A program made the translations under genes and the position numbers. This document shows, one piece after another, positions 50,690-62,116 of a stretch of 64,000 nt of DNA. The notes under the pieces were generated by a model, which ran no database searches, was not told the DNA's origin, and saw nothing but the letters and a program-made list of their open reading frames with translations. Numbering within the stretch: position 1 is the first letter of the stretch; each line of letters starts with the position of its first letter. Source of the DNA: Aphelocoma coerulescens (lineage: Eukaryota; Chordata; Aves; Passeriformes; Corvidae); NCBI RefSeq assembly GCF_041296385.1, contig NC_091013.1, forward strand, positions 8,446,001 to 8,510,000, read 5' to 3'.

Positions 50690-52020
50690 CCTATGGTTCC
50701 TGCCTCTGGTCCCTTCAGAGGTGGCTGTGCCCTGTCGCAGGTTGCAGTGCCCCGGAGGAGCCCACAGGGCTGCTCTGCCACAAGGGAAATGCCTTGGAGA
50801 GATGTTAGTGCCATTCCCCCTCTAACACCCTGTCTTCAGGAAGCCCCAAAACTGCTCTGGGACTGAAGTCAGAAATCTGAGCTGTGGAGTGGGTCTCGTA
50901 AGCCTGCTGGTGAATCATGCAGGGATCCTGTGGTGCTGGCAGACATTTCTTTTCAATTAGTTAAATTCCCAAAGTATGCAGATATATTTCAAGTCGTATC
51001 AATTACAAATATTTCAGTCTGCCCCAGGACAAGTGCAATGCACCATCTGTGGGGCCCCATTCTCAGGGTTTGCAGGACAGGGACAAACCTGCCCCACTGA
51101 GGCTGCCCTGGGGTGGCGGTTCAGCCCCATGGCACAGGGGGTCCTGGGGCAGCCCTGTCCCCCAGCAGGGCAGGAGGTCGCAGGATGTGATCACCCATCA
51201 GTGGGACAGTGCTTTGCAGAAAACCCAAGGGCTCTGCTGTGGCTGAAGCCCATCCATGGGGAGAGCACGCCCCAGGCACACAGGAGAGCCTCCTGCGTGA
51301 CCAGAGCAGTGCAGATCCCATCCTTACACCAGCAGAGAGCATGGCTGGCTGCTCTGCCATAGGGGACATGTCAGGAGAGCACTCTGACACTCTCATTTCT
51401 AACCTAAGCCAAGGTTTCTGTGCAGCTGCCTGTACTTGGACTCATCAGGGCGCTTTTTCCTGTGTGTGCACTACAGGGTTTCTCATTTCAGGCATTTGAG
51501 GCTTTCTTTCTTTGTTACCCAAACAAGAACAGCCAGCCACAAGCACTGTGTGTGGCACAGAACCCAGGCAGCAGTGGCTGCAGTCTGGCAGACACAACCC
51601 TTTGGCACAGCGACACCCAGGCCACGTTCACCTGGGCACAGCAGAGGGACCAGGATGGGAAAGTAGGCCTCCATTTTGGGCCACAAACAGAATTTGGTTT
51701 CTGTCACCCAAAACAGGTGTTTTAACCCCACGTAGTTGGCATTGCTGTGATCAGCCTGGTCTTTACCTTCTGAAACAGGAGTCCCACACTGTGGCTGCAG
51801 AGGGGCTGTGGAACACATGGCCCAAACCTGGGGGCATGGAGGGGTTCCCACCTCTCAGGACTGGGACACACCCACCCCACACACCCTGCTTCCCACCAGC
51901 AGGGAATTGGCCATGTGAGCAGCAAGGGAGCCATGGAGTGCTTCCCCTCCAAGAATCCAAACTGGCCAGGAGTGGGACCGTGGAGAACATTCACCTCACC
52001 TTCAGATAGTGGGTGGGCAT
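50690..52020. other. GC-rich block of unknown nature
   Basis: Base composition turns clearly GC-rich here relative to both flanks, with overlapping open frames up to 165 codons on both strands (for example 51512-52009 plus and 51483-51851 minus). None shows a recognisable domain. A CR1 3' end lies about 100 bases further right in the plus orientation, so part of the block could be decayed repeat, but I could not match it to the CR1 body. It could also be an isolated non-coding exon or simply a local composition shift. Confidence 0.35.
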
Positions 52021-52119
52021 ATCAGGTGAGGCTGCTGGACAGGACAGAAGTCAGTCAGGTGCAATACCATTGATCTTGTTGACTGTGAGATGGAGAGGAA
52101 CCTGTGAAGTCCCATAACT

Positions 52120-52325
52120 TCAGAGGCGGTGGGACAGTGGAACAGGTTGTCCAGGGAACTTGTGGGTGCCCCATCCCTGGAACAGTTCATGGCCAGGTTG
52201 GATCAGGCCTTGAGCAGCCTGGCCTAGTGGAAGGTGTCCCTGCCTGAGGCAGGATGGCTGGAACAAGAGGATCTTTAACATCCCTTCCAACACAAACTGT
52301 TCTGTGACTCTATGACTCTATGACC
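52120..52325 (+). mobile_element. CR1 LINE 3'-end fragment
   Basis: The segment contains the CR1 3' signature order: GGGACAGTGGAACAGGTTGT, then CCATCCCTGGAACAGTTCAT, GGCCAGGTTGGATCAGGCCT, CATCCCTTCCAACACAAACT, and a terminal TCTATGACTCTATGAC octamer repeat. The element is 5'-truncated. Its internal sequence differs from the copy at 28228, suggesting another CR1 subfamily (the GATCAGGCCTTGAGCAGCCT type). The left edge is approximate; similarity may start up to 40 bases earlier. Confidence 0.9.
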
Positions 52326-54927
52326 TGTGTGGGTAGTTTAGCTTTCTCCCTCCAATTAATATTACTCTGTGCTTAAATCACTAAGAATGACCTGCATTTG
52401 CCCTGCCAGCTCTTCAGTAGTCTTCTCCAGCTATCACTGTTGTTCCTTATAGCTGGAATCAAGTTTTGGCTCAACTAAGTAAACTTTGATCAGCAAGGAT
52501 TGCAGATCTTGGTGCTCATCCCTCTTCCTAGATATATTGTGCTTGTGTTGGAGCCTACTTTGCATGAGTGTCAATCCCCTGAAAATAGGCCCATTAAAGA
52601 GCAGCAGCATTCATTAATCCTCTAGCATGTAATGCAGACCAGAAGGAACTTTCCAAGGGATTTGGCAAGGGCAGGCAATGCTTTGACTGTGGCTGTGAAG
52701 GATCTGTTATCTGAATGGAGGCACCTCAGATTTCTTGCCCCTAGAGAAAAATTGTCTACACACATGGAAGGGATCATCAGCCTTTACAGAGGCCACAGAG
52801 GTTTGGGATTTCTTCAAGAAATTGGTAACAAGATTGTGTAAGAATCAAATAGCCTCACAAATAGCTGTATCCCATTAGTCATGAGAGCAAATGCTGGGCT
52901 GAATTAAATGTTGATTGTGGCTTATGAAGTGTCTCTGTACACATAACCTCGGGCAAGACCCAGAAATTCTGGGCAGTGCATTTGAAAGGCAGCTGGCTAA
53001 ATAACCATGGCAAAATAATCAAAAAAGCACTGTTTATTTGCTCAATAAATTAACCAAGTGATTAGCTGAGAAATGGGAGACCCAGAAGAAAGAAGAAACC
53101 TTTCCCTTTGTGTGAAATTTGTTTTTCAGACTTTCCACCAGTATTACACATTCCTGGAAAACAAAACTAAGCTCAATATATCTCAACTCAGCCATGAAAG
53201 CTTTCCCCAGACTGAATGATCAGCTCAGTGCATTGCTCAGATCTTCGTGCAGCTCTTGCTCCTTCTCTCACAAAATTTGAAAGGCAGAGAGATAATTAAG
53301 CATTACTTACAGCCCTGTCTTATGAGGGGCAAACATTAATTCAGGAGTTCTAGAGGACTTCAGGCAACCAAACCTCGGTGTGCCCTTGCTATTTAGTCAT
53401 TCCTGTATTTCCCTTTTAGCAGCTCAGACTTTCACAGGTGACTGATTCTGCTACCAGACAATGAGTAAATCTGCTGTACTTGGTGTCATTCCTGATGTAA
53501 GCTGGCTCAAATAAAATATTTAATTCTGTTTGAGAATTCTTACTTTGTTCTCTCCTGGTTGTCCAGGCTCCTCACTCAGTCCTTCCTAAGTTGCAGTAAT
53601 CATTTGCAAATTCTTTCCGCAGGCCTCTTACCTGCTGTAGTTACTGTGTTCTCTCAGCCTTCTAGTACACTGGGAAAAAAATGCTCTTCTTTCTCCTTGA
53701 GAAAACTATAGAGAAGCTTTCTGCCCCTCTTTCTCTACTGAATCTCTAATCAGTTTTAGATCACTTTTAGGACATCATGGCACTGATAATCAAAGAATCC
53801 TCCCACTGCTGTTCATGTGCTGCAGAACAAGTATTTACAGAGTCTGTAAACTGCTAGTAGGCAACCCTGTGCTTTTCTTTCTAGGCATAGGAGAAATCCT
53901 CTGTGGGCCATTAATAGAGTGAGGGAGTGGTTGCCAAAGCGCTGGATTTGGGGCCTTTTGAGTTGCTGTAGAATGCCCTTGCAGGCTACAAGTTTCTGCT
54001 CTAAGTGCCCCATCGGTCCTGTGTCACATCTCCTGGGTCTGTGCAGATATCTCCAAGACTCCCAGCTGTCTAAAATGACATTAGAGTACCTCTGGTCTGC
54101 TGTGGTCCTCCATGGCCTCATCTGGGATCAGAGCTAGATTTAGTACTAGCTTTGGATCTGCATCTGGACTTTGGGCACCAAAGCTAGTACGAGTATTCTC
54201 TCTTGGGACACAGCACAACCTCAGTGCTTGCCTGTGTGTGAGGTCTGGATGTGCCTGCACAAGCAGGAGCACACAACCAGCCCTGCAGGGGGGAGGAACA
54301 GGACAGGGGGATCAGTCCACCCCTTGTGCCTCTGAGCAGGAGATGGATTAGGCTGGCAGCAGTCCCCACCAGTGCAGGGTCCTGGAGAGAGGGCCAGAGC
54401 ACAGCCCTGCAGATGTGTGGGGTAAGATACTGGACCAGGGGATTACTGAATGAGTCAGATGTGGGTAAGACTTGATAGACCTGAACTGACCCTGGGCTGT
54501 TCTCTGGGTCAAACCGAAGAGCAGGACTTTTGTGGAAGGAAGGTCTGGGCTATGAGGAGTCAGGCAGGAGCGTCTCTGTAAAAACATGGAGAAAATAACA
54601 CCCTATCCTTCAAGTACACTCAGCAATGAAAACAGCACTCCTACTGATTAAAGCATAATAAATGTAATGAAAAACACTCTGAGCTATTAGTGACTGCTAC
54701 CTGTTATACATTTGGTTTAAGTCCTTCGAATGCTGATAAACTGTTTTCCCCTGTAGAAAATCTCCCTAAGTTATTGCTGTTTCCCTTACCACATTTGCAG
54801 TCATCACTGGTAAATTCAAGTAATGAATTCATGAGGAGTCTAGATGGCATAATAATGCTGTCTTGCACACTACCACAGCTACCACCCAGCAATCCCAGGA
54901 TGCTTAACCCACCCAAGTGGATTAATC
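52326..54927. other. Intergenic DNA, no gene recognised
   Basis: Unique sequence between a CR1 fragment and LTR copy B. Frames at 53813-54587 on both strands overlap each other and lack motifs. Nothing else is recognised. Confidence 0.55.
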
Positions 54928-54932
54928 CTCAC

Positions 54933-55668
54933 TGTGAGGAATGAGACAACTCTTTGTAGAAATTAAAACAATTTATTAAAACAGAAAAATTGAAAAAATG
55001 CAAAAACTAACAAAATATAAAAATTTGGGATCCTAATGGCTCAAGAGGTATGCCCCAGGAGCGCAGGGATTCAGGAACTTTAGGCTTAAGGCAGCTCTGA
55101 ACCTCAGGTAGAGAAAAAAAAAACTTGCAGTCTGAGCTGGTCAAAAAGAAATCTATTTCTAAAAGCCCCTAGAAAGGGGTAGGTTTCTCCAGCACTGCCT
55201 TAGCAAGCTGGAGAGGAAGGGAGACTGAGAGGGCGTATCTGTCTTTTGCTCCCTTTTATAGCTTTTGCTCCGCCCACAGTCCGCCCACAGCCCACCCCTT
55301 TGGTTCAAGGTGATTGGTGCTCTCCCTTTGACAGACCATCTCCGTCCACCAATGGCTCCTCCTGGTCAGAGGGGTGATATTAGTTGAGATAAGGGTCAGG
55401 TGCTTATGGGGGCTGGGCTGTTTGTTGCAACTGGGGTTTTTAAAATCTGCCTTGAAACCAAGATACAAGTAAAACAAAAAAATACATCCAACACATCTTA
55501 AAACACTTGTAAAAGTATACAGTAAACACAGGAAGACCATAAAAACTTGATTAGTGTACCTGGACTGATGGGTTGATTTTAACATTCAATTTAAAAATAT
55601 TAAGCTCAAATTAATTAAAGCACTTAATATGCAAAGACCAAGCACAAATAGGGATTTCATGTATGACA
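54933..55668 (-). mobile_element. Solo LTR of an endogenous retrovirus, copy B
   Basis: A 736-bp element on the minus strand, the same family as copy A at 39139. Read on the minus strand it begins TGTCATACATG and ends CTCATTCCTCACA. It is flanked by a perfect 5-bp duplication, CTCAC (plus strand), at 54928-54932 and 55669-55673. A 5-bp duplication is typical of ERVL-class elements. The TATA box (complement at 55253-55260) and poly(A) signal (complement at 54972-54977) are present. Against copy A it lacks about 120 bases in U3 but carries some sequence copy A lacks around 55370-55420. No retroviral coding sequence adjoins it. Confidence 0.92.
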
Positions 55669-55673
55669 CTCAC

Positions 55674-57870
55674 AGTGTTGTTCTGCTGTATGTCAAGGCA
55701 GTGAAAGTCCCTACAGGCATAACAGAAACCCTTCAGGGCATCATATTTAAAGGTCCATGGGGCAGAAAGTCTCTTTGGTACCAACCCAATGCCTCTAGGA
55801 AGTGTCAGATCTGCTCTGTGTGCATTGTGCAGACAGTCTACATATGGTCCCTAAATCTGCCCTGCTGGGATGTGCTTGGGTCCCCAGCACACAGACTGGG
55901 TATTGCACATGCAGGAGGGTGTAGGAGGTTTGGTGATTCCACACAGTGGTCTAGCATTCAGGATATGTAAAGTCCACCCAGTACTCTTTAAAAGCACCAG
56001 AGCAGCTCATGGTGTGAGCAGTTTGTGCAAGACAGAGCAGGGACTGTCATCTTTTCCTGTATATCTTTACAGAGAAATAGGATGAGGTGAAATTACCCTC
56101 CTGGAGATGTTGGACCCTCTTGCTCACATGCTATGCAGCAGCTCTATGCATGTGTTATAAAAATGTCAAGGGGGTTCAGCTGTCTGGCATCCTGCTCAGA
56201 TTCCTGGATACAAAAAGAGTCAGCAATACCCAAGATGCACATTAGCTCTAATCAGAGCACTGAGAATCAAAAGAGGAGCAGGATTGTTAAACTGTTCACC
56301 AGGAAACATTTAACAGCACAGCTTTGGTATTATAAATGTGCCTGACTTCACTGCTAATACATTGAGCAACACCATAAAACTGGTATTAATGTGGTTTTTA
56401 TGAAAGGACCAGCAAAGTGAGTTGTCTTACTCTCATACAGAATGAAAATCAGGTCAGTAAGGATATCTTCAATTCTGAGCACGTGAACAGCTCACCACGT
56501 CCAAGAGGACCAATCACACTTTTGCATATCTTGCTGAACTGGAATCTAATTCAAAAAGCAGGACTTACTGCAAACCAAAATATACTGTATTCCGTGCATT
56601 TTCCTCCACATGCTGAACTGGGAGGTAAAACATTGATTTCCAGCACATACCCTATTCCTGCATCATTGATGCAGTTATATCTCTGCTGAGGTGTAAATGT
56701 TCACTGAATTATTGAAACCCTTGTAATGTTGTAAAGGAAAATGTTAATCTTAACAAGACACACACAAATGCCTGCAAAACCAAGAAATCAATTGTAAATA
56801 GATAGGAAAAAAAAGTATCTTTATTTTCATTTCCATAGTCTGTGTGGCCCTGCAGTGAACTCCAATTCATAAAGGAGTTGAATAATGTTTTGCAGCTGGT
56901 CAAAAAATGCAAATCCATTTGCAGAATTTTTTAGAATATCACAGACACTGTCCCAGTATAACAGTGGGAAAAAAAAATCAATGTATTTTTGAAACTATTT
57001 AGAAATGACAAAGAAGGTGTTTTTTAATGCTTAACTCTAAGCTTTGCCTGAAATATTAAATGCACACACCTAGCCATCACAAAAACTACAAATGTCATGA
57101 ATTTATTACTGAGAAGGATTAGCTGAAATGTGCATTGTGTTACAGTGTACATCAAAATGCAGCAAATTATTTCTGCAAAGGAGCTGTATAAGTTTCATCA
57201 TGTGGTCTCCCTCATGTTTGCTTAGGAAAAAAAATGGAATATTCACTTCTTTAGCCAAAATTCTGTTTTGGGGAATGACGGTCTAGGGGAGATAGGCACA
57301 GAATGAACCAGCTCCTTCTGGCTGTCTCTCTCTGCTGCATCCAACTCCGTGGGAACTGCTCCATTCCAATTCCACAGCAATATCCCCCTGCACCAGCCCA
57401 CAGGGATGTCATGGAGGAGGATAATGCTCACAAGGTCTCTATATTTTTGGTGTCAAACAGGAGTGGGATTTGGATGTTGGCTGGAGAACAGAAACAGGAG
57501 CCAGGGCGCCCGGGAACTGCAGGCAGCCAAGGCAAACTACAGCACTGCTTCTCCACACTCACTTCCTGAGATGAGCAATTAAGGGACAGGTTTAGGGAGA
57601 AGTTTATGTCTGTCATATTGCTGTTTGGAATCAAAAGACAAAACTTTTCAAACAATATTGAGAGTGGTAAGAAAAAAAGCAATTCTTTAATGGAAGCTTT
57701 CAGGTGCACAAGTATGGCTCTGCACATGCCTGATACGGTATTTCTACAATTTTTATAAGGTTAAATAATTAGTATATCTAGCAGGTACATCCAACTGGAG
57801 ATCAGCTGCCCCAGTAACCCACCCGGGGGTCTGCCTCTTAGGAGTTGGTCCAGGAGGTTGTTTGCCTTAT
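55674..57870. other. Intergenic DNA downstream of OTC
   Basis: No recognisable gene. Short frames (55629-55970, 56417-56689, 57303-57569) have no known motif. The sequence is AT-rich with homopolymer runs. Confidence 0.55.
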
Positions 57871-57874
57871 ATGT

Positions 57875-58095
57875 TGTTATGTCTCTCAAATTCTGGTGAA
57901 AAACCAGGCGTCCTCGTTAGAAATTCTCTTCTTGAGACTAAGACTAAAAAGAATTTCAAGAATGTGTTAGAAAGGGTAGGCTTATTGTTCTAAAATGTGA
58001 AAGAGGGTAGGAAAAGCACTAGAAACTATACAACTATATGTTAAAAATCTACAAATCTCCAAATATATGAAAAAGCTAAAAATCTTCAGGCATCA
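57875..58095 (-). mobile_element. Candidate short LTR-like element just downstream of OTC
   Basis: On the minus strand a 221-bp segment begins TGATGCCTGAAG and ends GAGACATAACA (TG...CA). It is bounded on both sides by ATGT (plus strand, 57871-57874 and 58096-58099), a possible 4-bp target-site duplication. It contains an AATAAG word that could serve as a weak poly(A) signal. The size is small for an LTR, and both the duplication and termini are short enough to arise by chance, so this remains tentative. It lies about 170 bases beyond the last OTC poly(A) signal in the same orientation. Confidence 0.35.
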
Positions 58096-58261
58096 ATGTC
58101 ACACAGTGCAAGCCCCACCACACCTGTAGGCTATGCCATGCCTGTGCTGCTGGTAGACCCAACCATCAAGGTGCAACCTTGGAATGTTTTCCGTGATGCT
58201 GACCCCTAAAAAGGAGAGCCAGCTTGGAGCATCCAGATGAAAAGCAGCTTCTGCAATGGTT

Positions 58262-58267
58262 TTTATT
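58262..58267 (-). terminator. OTC: OTC poly(A) signal, distal
   Basis: A second minus-strand AATAAA about 59 bases beyond the first. Either or both could be used; transcript ends would decide. Confidence 0.5.
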
Positions 58268-58320
58268 GTCTTGAACATTTTCACGAATGTAATGTAATTT
58301 TATACAGCTAACTATATGGT

Positions 58321-58326
58321 TTTATT
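58321..58326 (-). terminator. OTC: OTC poly(A) signal, proximal
   Basis: AATAAA on the minus strand, 107 bases after the stop codon, in unique 3' UTR sequence. It is the first canonical hexamer after the stop. Confidence 0.6.
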
Positions 58327-58432
58327 AAAAAATCACTCATTGCTTTGGTCCTTTCTGAAGAAAATCTATGTGTTTGCAGACCAGAATATTCTGCTGATGA
58401 GGAATATTTTTCTCCTGGCAGGAATTCAAGCA

Positions 58433-58492
58433 TCAAAATGTAGGTTTTCGTAGCTGTGGTGAATGATCTGTCAGCAGGGAAACCATGACAGC
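58433..58492 (-). CDS. OTC: OTC last coding exon (human exon 10 equivalent, residues 336-354 and stop)
   Basis: Minus-strand translation is AVMVSLLTDHSPQLRKPTF followed by TGA. Human OTC has the same 19-residue length and nearly the same sequence. The exon is entered after a polypyrimidine stretch and CTAG acceptor (AG at 58494-58493), in phase 0 with the preceding exon. This C-terminal segment forms the final helix packing against the carbamoyl-phosphate domain. It is too short for a standard ORF listing and was found by looking for the missing C-terminus. Length and reading frame are intact. Confidence 0.95.
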   Translation of the reverse strand, partial: AVMVSLLTDHSPQLRKPTF

Positions 58493-60485
58493 CTAGAGGA
58501 GGAAGAAAAGAAAAAAAATCCAATCACATTGGAAACAGATACTCCATAAAAATAAATAAGGGGGAAATATTTTCCAGCTCTGAAGCGTTGGGTTGAAAAT
58601 TATTGTCCTGACAAAAATGGCACACTGAGATTTATTCACTAGAATTTCTGATGATGAATCAGGCAAAAGCTGAAAATCAGTTAGGAAGTTCTGTATTGTA
58701 GCTGATCGATTTTCTCAGTGTGGACAAAATATATTAATGGACAGCTTAGGAGCAATTCAGACAAGCATTTAGATCAAATACTGAGGCCCTTTTTGGCATG
58801 CAGTGATGTATTCTCAGCTACTTCTAGGAGATTCTGTAGGTACCCAGACATCACATGGGCTGACTTGTGGATTTCAGCATTTTCCATTAGCATCAGTGAG
58901 AGCCACGCTAGAATATGGGCTCTGAAATTTATACCAGTTTAGCTATACTTTCTGTAGTAAAACATGTAAATCCTCACTGAGGTAAACAGTGTGCCATCTA
59001 CCCCTCCTGCCCTGCCTGCCCAGCCTTAGGCATGGCTGTGAAATGGGAGTGATGGGACTGTCAGCTTAATAAAATGTGGCGTTGCAGAATCTCTGCTGTC
59101 CTTCCCATACCTGTGCATGCAACAAACACCACGCTTGCTTGGCCTTGACAGGGCATTACCTGGTTCACACTGCTGTGATTTCACAGCAAGGTCTGGCTGC
59201 ACATTGTTATTTTGGCCCAGCACTGGATTTATGAGGGTTCTCCAGGGGCTGTGAGCTTGCTGCCTGTCCTTCCTTTCCCATCACCACTGCCCAGTGTGAC
59301 AGGTCACCCCAGGCACACAGAGGTGGCTGAATTACAGCTGTGCAGCCCCTCAGTGTTGCACATTCGTGGCTGCACTCAGCACTGCTTGATCTACAGCTGA
59401 GCAAATAATCTATTCTTCAGTTTTCTCTCTGTGCTGAGTGGTAAAAAATACTATGTAAACAAGACCCATACATTCATTATTTTTATAGCTTGATAAAATA
59501 CAAAGATGACATTTTTTCTTCCCCCCCCACCCCCCAAAAAGCTGTGCACCTGGAACCCAAAGTAAAGGGATTCTTTTCTTTTTAAAAAAGCAGCATTTAG
59601 GGCAATTAAATTGCAAAATTAAAAGTAAAAACATGAGCATTTTGTTGAATTTTAAGACCAAAACTACAAATTCAACACAAATTTGTTAGTACTTTTCACT
59701 GTGTGCAATGTCTGAGATTTTAGTAAACACAACACTCAACCCCTTATTTATTCATTTGGAGCATATCTAGGCTTCCTCTCAGAGCTATGACAATGCCATT
59801 TCTGTTTCTCTTTTCACCTCTGAAAGTTTTCACTAGCTTCTGTCAACTTGGTGGTTCTAAAGCCAAAAATAAATAATAGGCTACTGAGATCTGGCAGTAA
59901 TTTTCTGAAATTCTAGGAATGCTGAGAGGGGAGTTATGGTTTATGTTAAATGCCAAGTGTCCTCTCATGGTTCCCACAGATCACACAGTGTTGCCCACAC
60001 CATAACTTCTCAGGATCTTTCAAATCTTTGCTCTTTCAGCACTTTCTCAAGGAAAGTTCCCATCAGTGTCAGCAGCAGCTTTTCCTGACAGAAAATAACT
60101 AGCTTTAAGTGTTTGGGAAACTGTAGTTTCTAGGACCAGACCCTGAGACCTCAGCTTTTAGCATGTTTTAATTGAGAAGTTGAGTTAATCATTAGAGTAA
60201 ATCCAGTGACTTAATTACCAAAAAAATAATGGTTCATATTGTAGATTTCACTTAGTGATAAAACCTGGGTCAAGCAACGGCAGATTATCACCAAAATAGA
60301 TCACATTTGTGCTACAAATATATGTTGCCTATAGTCAAAATTGTGATATGCTCTGGGGCAAATTTGAAACATATGTTTTAACATTTACTATTTATTGTGA
60401 AACCAGGCTTAATTCAAGCCTGTAATGTAAGGCAGAACAGAACTGACCCTAATGTCCAACTACACTTATCTTCTATTTTTTTTAC
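58493..60485 (-). other. OTC: OTC intron 9
   Basis: A 1,993-bp intron between the GTAAAA donor at 60485-60480 and the CTAG acceptor at 58493. It is AT-rich and contains a C-run/A-run patch at 59521-59540. Short frames inside (58718-58942, 59207-59404) show no motif. No mobile element recognised. Confidence 0.85.
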
Positions 60486-60623
60486 CATAATTGTCCATTT
60501 TCTGTTTTCAGCCTCCTGGAAAACCAATGACCGTGGAGAATAAAATACCTCATCATCAACTTCTTCAGGTTTTCTGGGTAAACAATGTAAAAAAGTCCAG
60601 TTGGAAGCAGCAGATTTTGCAGT
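60486..60623 (-). CDS. OTC: OTC coding exon (human exon 9 equivalent, residues 290-335)
   Basis: A 138-bp, 46-codon phase-0 exon. It starts [11 protein letters not shown], contains the signature HCLP (residues 302-305 in human numbering, with catalytic Cys303 that contacts ornithine), then [19 protein letters not shown], and ends ENRKWTIM, including Arg330, which binds carbamoyl phosphate. It is preceded by a CTACAG acceptor and followed by GTAAAA. Identity to mammalian OTC is very high, with changes such as V293S and P325Q-type substitutions. OTC is a mitochondrial-matrix homotrimer that makes citrulline from ornithine and carbamoyl phosphate. Confidence 0.97.
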
Positions 60624-61135
60624 CTGTAGATTAAAAAGCATATAAAAATAAAGACATATGTGAGGACATTAGTAAGGTCCTTAACTAGTAAAAATGTTAA
60701 CAAATTTTATATTAACTCCCACTCTGGTTACTTGGATGATGAACTCAGAAGAATTCCACAGACTGTGAAAGAATTCCTCATCTGTGAATAAGATGGAATA
60801 TGTCCATGCAAGTCTGTAAGAGTTCAATGCTGACTTCACAAAGTCAAAAAGTCACTCCAGTTTCTCTGACTTTAGAAAGGGAGTGAAAACGCCTCTGCTG
60901 AACATGTTCAGGAGCTGGGTCTCATTGGGAAGCTCTGAAAGAGGCCAAGCCATGTGGAGTGTATGAAATAATTCAAACTTTTTTATCTTTGAGAGTTCTT
61001 TAAGCTGGAGGAAGGTTTGCATCTGACTTTTCCATGGCCCCACTAAAAAACCCCCCAAATTCATGCTTTGTTGATGGTGAATCTGATAAATGAAAACCGT
61101 AAGAATGTAAAAAAAACCTATATCTCAGTTTTTAC
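60624..61135 (-). other. OTC: OTC intron 8
   Basis: A 512-bp intron with GTAAAA donor (61135-61130) and CTACAG acceptor. AT-rich; nothing else recognised. The frame at 60852-61064 is intronic and has no homology I can see. Confidence 0.9.
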
Positions 61136-61285
61136 CTGCATTGTAATCTGATAACCTTGAAAGGCCTTTAGTCTTTCTTTCTTTTCCTCTTCTTGTCCCA
61201 TGCTTATCCATGTGTCTGTAACTAAGACATTGGCACTGTCTGCAGCTTCCAAAGGGTCTGTTGTGAGAAGTAACTTGGTGCCATA
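61136..61285 (-). CDS. OTC: OTC coding exon (human exon 8 equivalent, residues 240-289)
   Basis: A 150-bp, 50-codon phase-0 exon beginning [19 protein letters not shown], then [11 protein letters not shown], and ending [11 protein letters not shown] before GTAAAA. It carries Asp263 and the Ser267-Met268-Gly269 loop (SMG), which closes over ornithine. Just ahead, human His255-Gly256-Gly257 is replaced by Asp-Ser-Ala, and Asn240 by Tyr; these flank the active-site loop rather than being ligand contacts. The acceptor is the weak-looking ATTAG|TAT. No stop or frameshift. It was assembled by matching frame and splice sites, since no Met occurs early in the exon. Confidence 0.95.
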
Positions 61286-61396
61286 CTAATGTGAATCAAA
61301 TAAGGAAGATCACTAAGACAAGGAACTTCAACTTCATTTATAACGAAAATAAGCTCTATTCGAACAATTCTACTCGGCTGTTCCTTAGGCTCCTAC
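61286..61396 (-). other. OTC: OTC intron 7
   Basis: A very short intron of 111 bp, with GTAGGA donor (61396-61391) and ATTAG acceptor. Nothing else fits in it. Confidence 0.9.
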
Positions 61397-61450
61397 CTCT
61401 TTGGAGTTCTGTTCTGCAATTTTAGTTATCCTGAGGTCTGGTTCAAAGCC
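61397..61450 (-). CDS. OTC: OTC coding exon (human exon 7 equivalent, residues 222-239)
   Basis: A 54-bp, 18-codon phase-0 mini-exon reading GFEPDLRITKIAEQNSKE, against human GYEPDASVTKLAEQYAKE. It is flanked by TGTCAG acceptor and GTAGGA donor. The length is identical to the human exon. It encodes a helix in the ornithine-binding domain. It is too small to appear as a separate open frame and was found by filling the gap between residues 221 and 240. Confidence 0.95.
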
Positions 61451-62116
61451 CTGACAAAGGAAATAATAGGTAACACATCATGGAACATGTATAATATCTC
61501 CACTATTTAATAACACTGCTTAAAAAACTACTGACTGAACCATTTGCCATGGAAGAATATGTTTCAGAACTGTAAAACTTGAAGAAATTATGTTGACTTT
61601 GTTGAAAGTTTATTTTGCAGATAAAGTGGTGGCAAGTGTTCTAAAAACATAAGAAAAATGTATTTTGACAGTTACAGAATTAAATTCATACACAGTATTT
61701 ATTTTTTTGGTTCTAAACTGATTTTAAAAAATATTTTATATTGTATTACAATGCAACATTTTAAAATGCTGCCCCACCAATTTAAACAAAATGAGATGCA
61801 ACACCTCCACCCATCTGAAAAAAGCTTTTTTTTGGTGGGGGACAGTGCATTGGATGACTTTGTAAGGCTTTGTCAAATGGAATTGTGATCCTCCGTGATT
61901 TATACTCCTGTCATTAATTCCCATTTCTGATGTTGGACTCAGTAGAATCACTCCCACTTTGCATCAAAATAACTGGATCAGGATTTTGGTTCTGATAACA
62001 GGCACTCACAATAGATGTGGGCACCCCCAGCTGGGGCCCTTGAGCAATGCCTGAGTGTTTGAGACAAGCCTGGGGGAAGTTTGCCTTCCTTTCTCCACGA
62101 GCATGGCTTTTCTCAC
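61451..62116 (-). other. OTC: OTC intron 6
   Basis: A 666-bp intron from GTGAGA (62116-62111) to TGTCAG. AT-rich. The open frames at 61658-61888 and 61736-61957 lie inside it and have no known motif. Confidence 0.9.

Larger units (their letters stand above)
58262..58432 (-). other. OTC: OTC 3' UTR (proximal part)
   Basis: Sequence following the OTC stop codon on the minus strand. It is AT-rich, without repeats, and contains two AATAAA signals (complements at 58321-58326 and 58262-58267). Cleavage would be expected 10-30 bases beyond whichever is used. The 3' UTR therefore appears short, about 130-200 bases. Confidence 0.65.
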
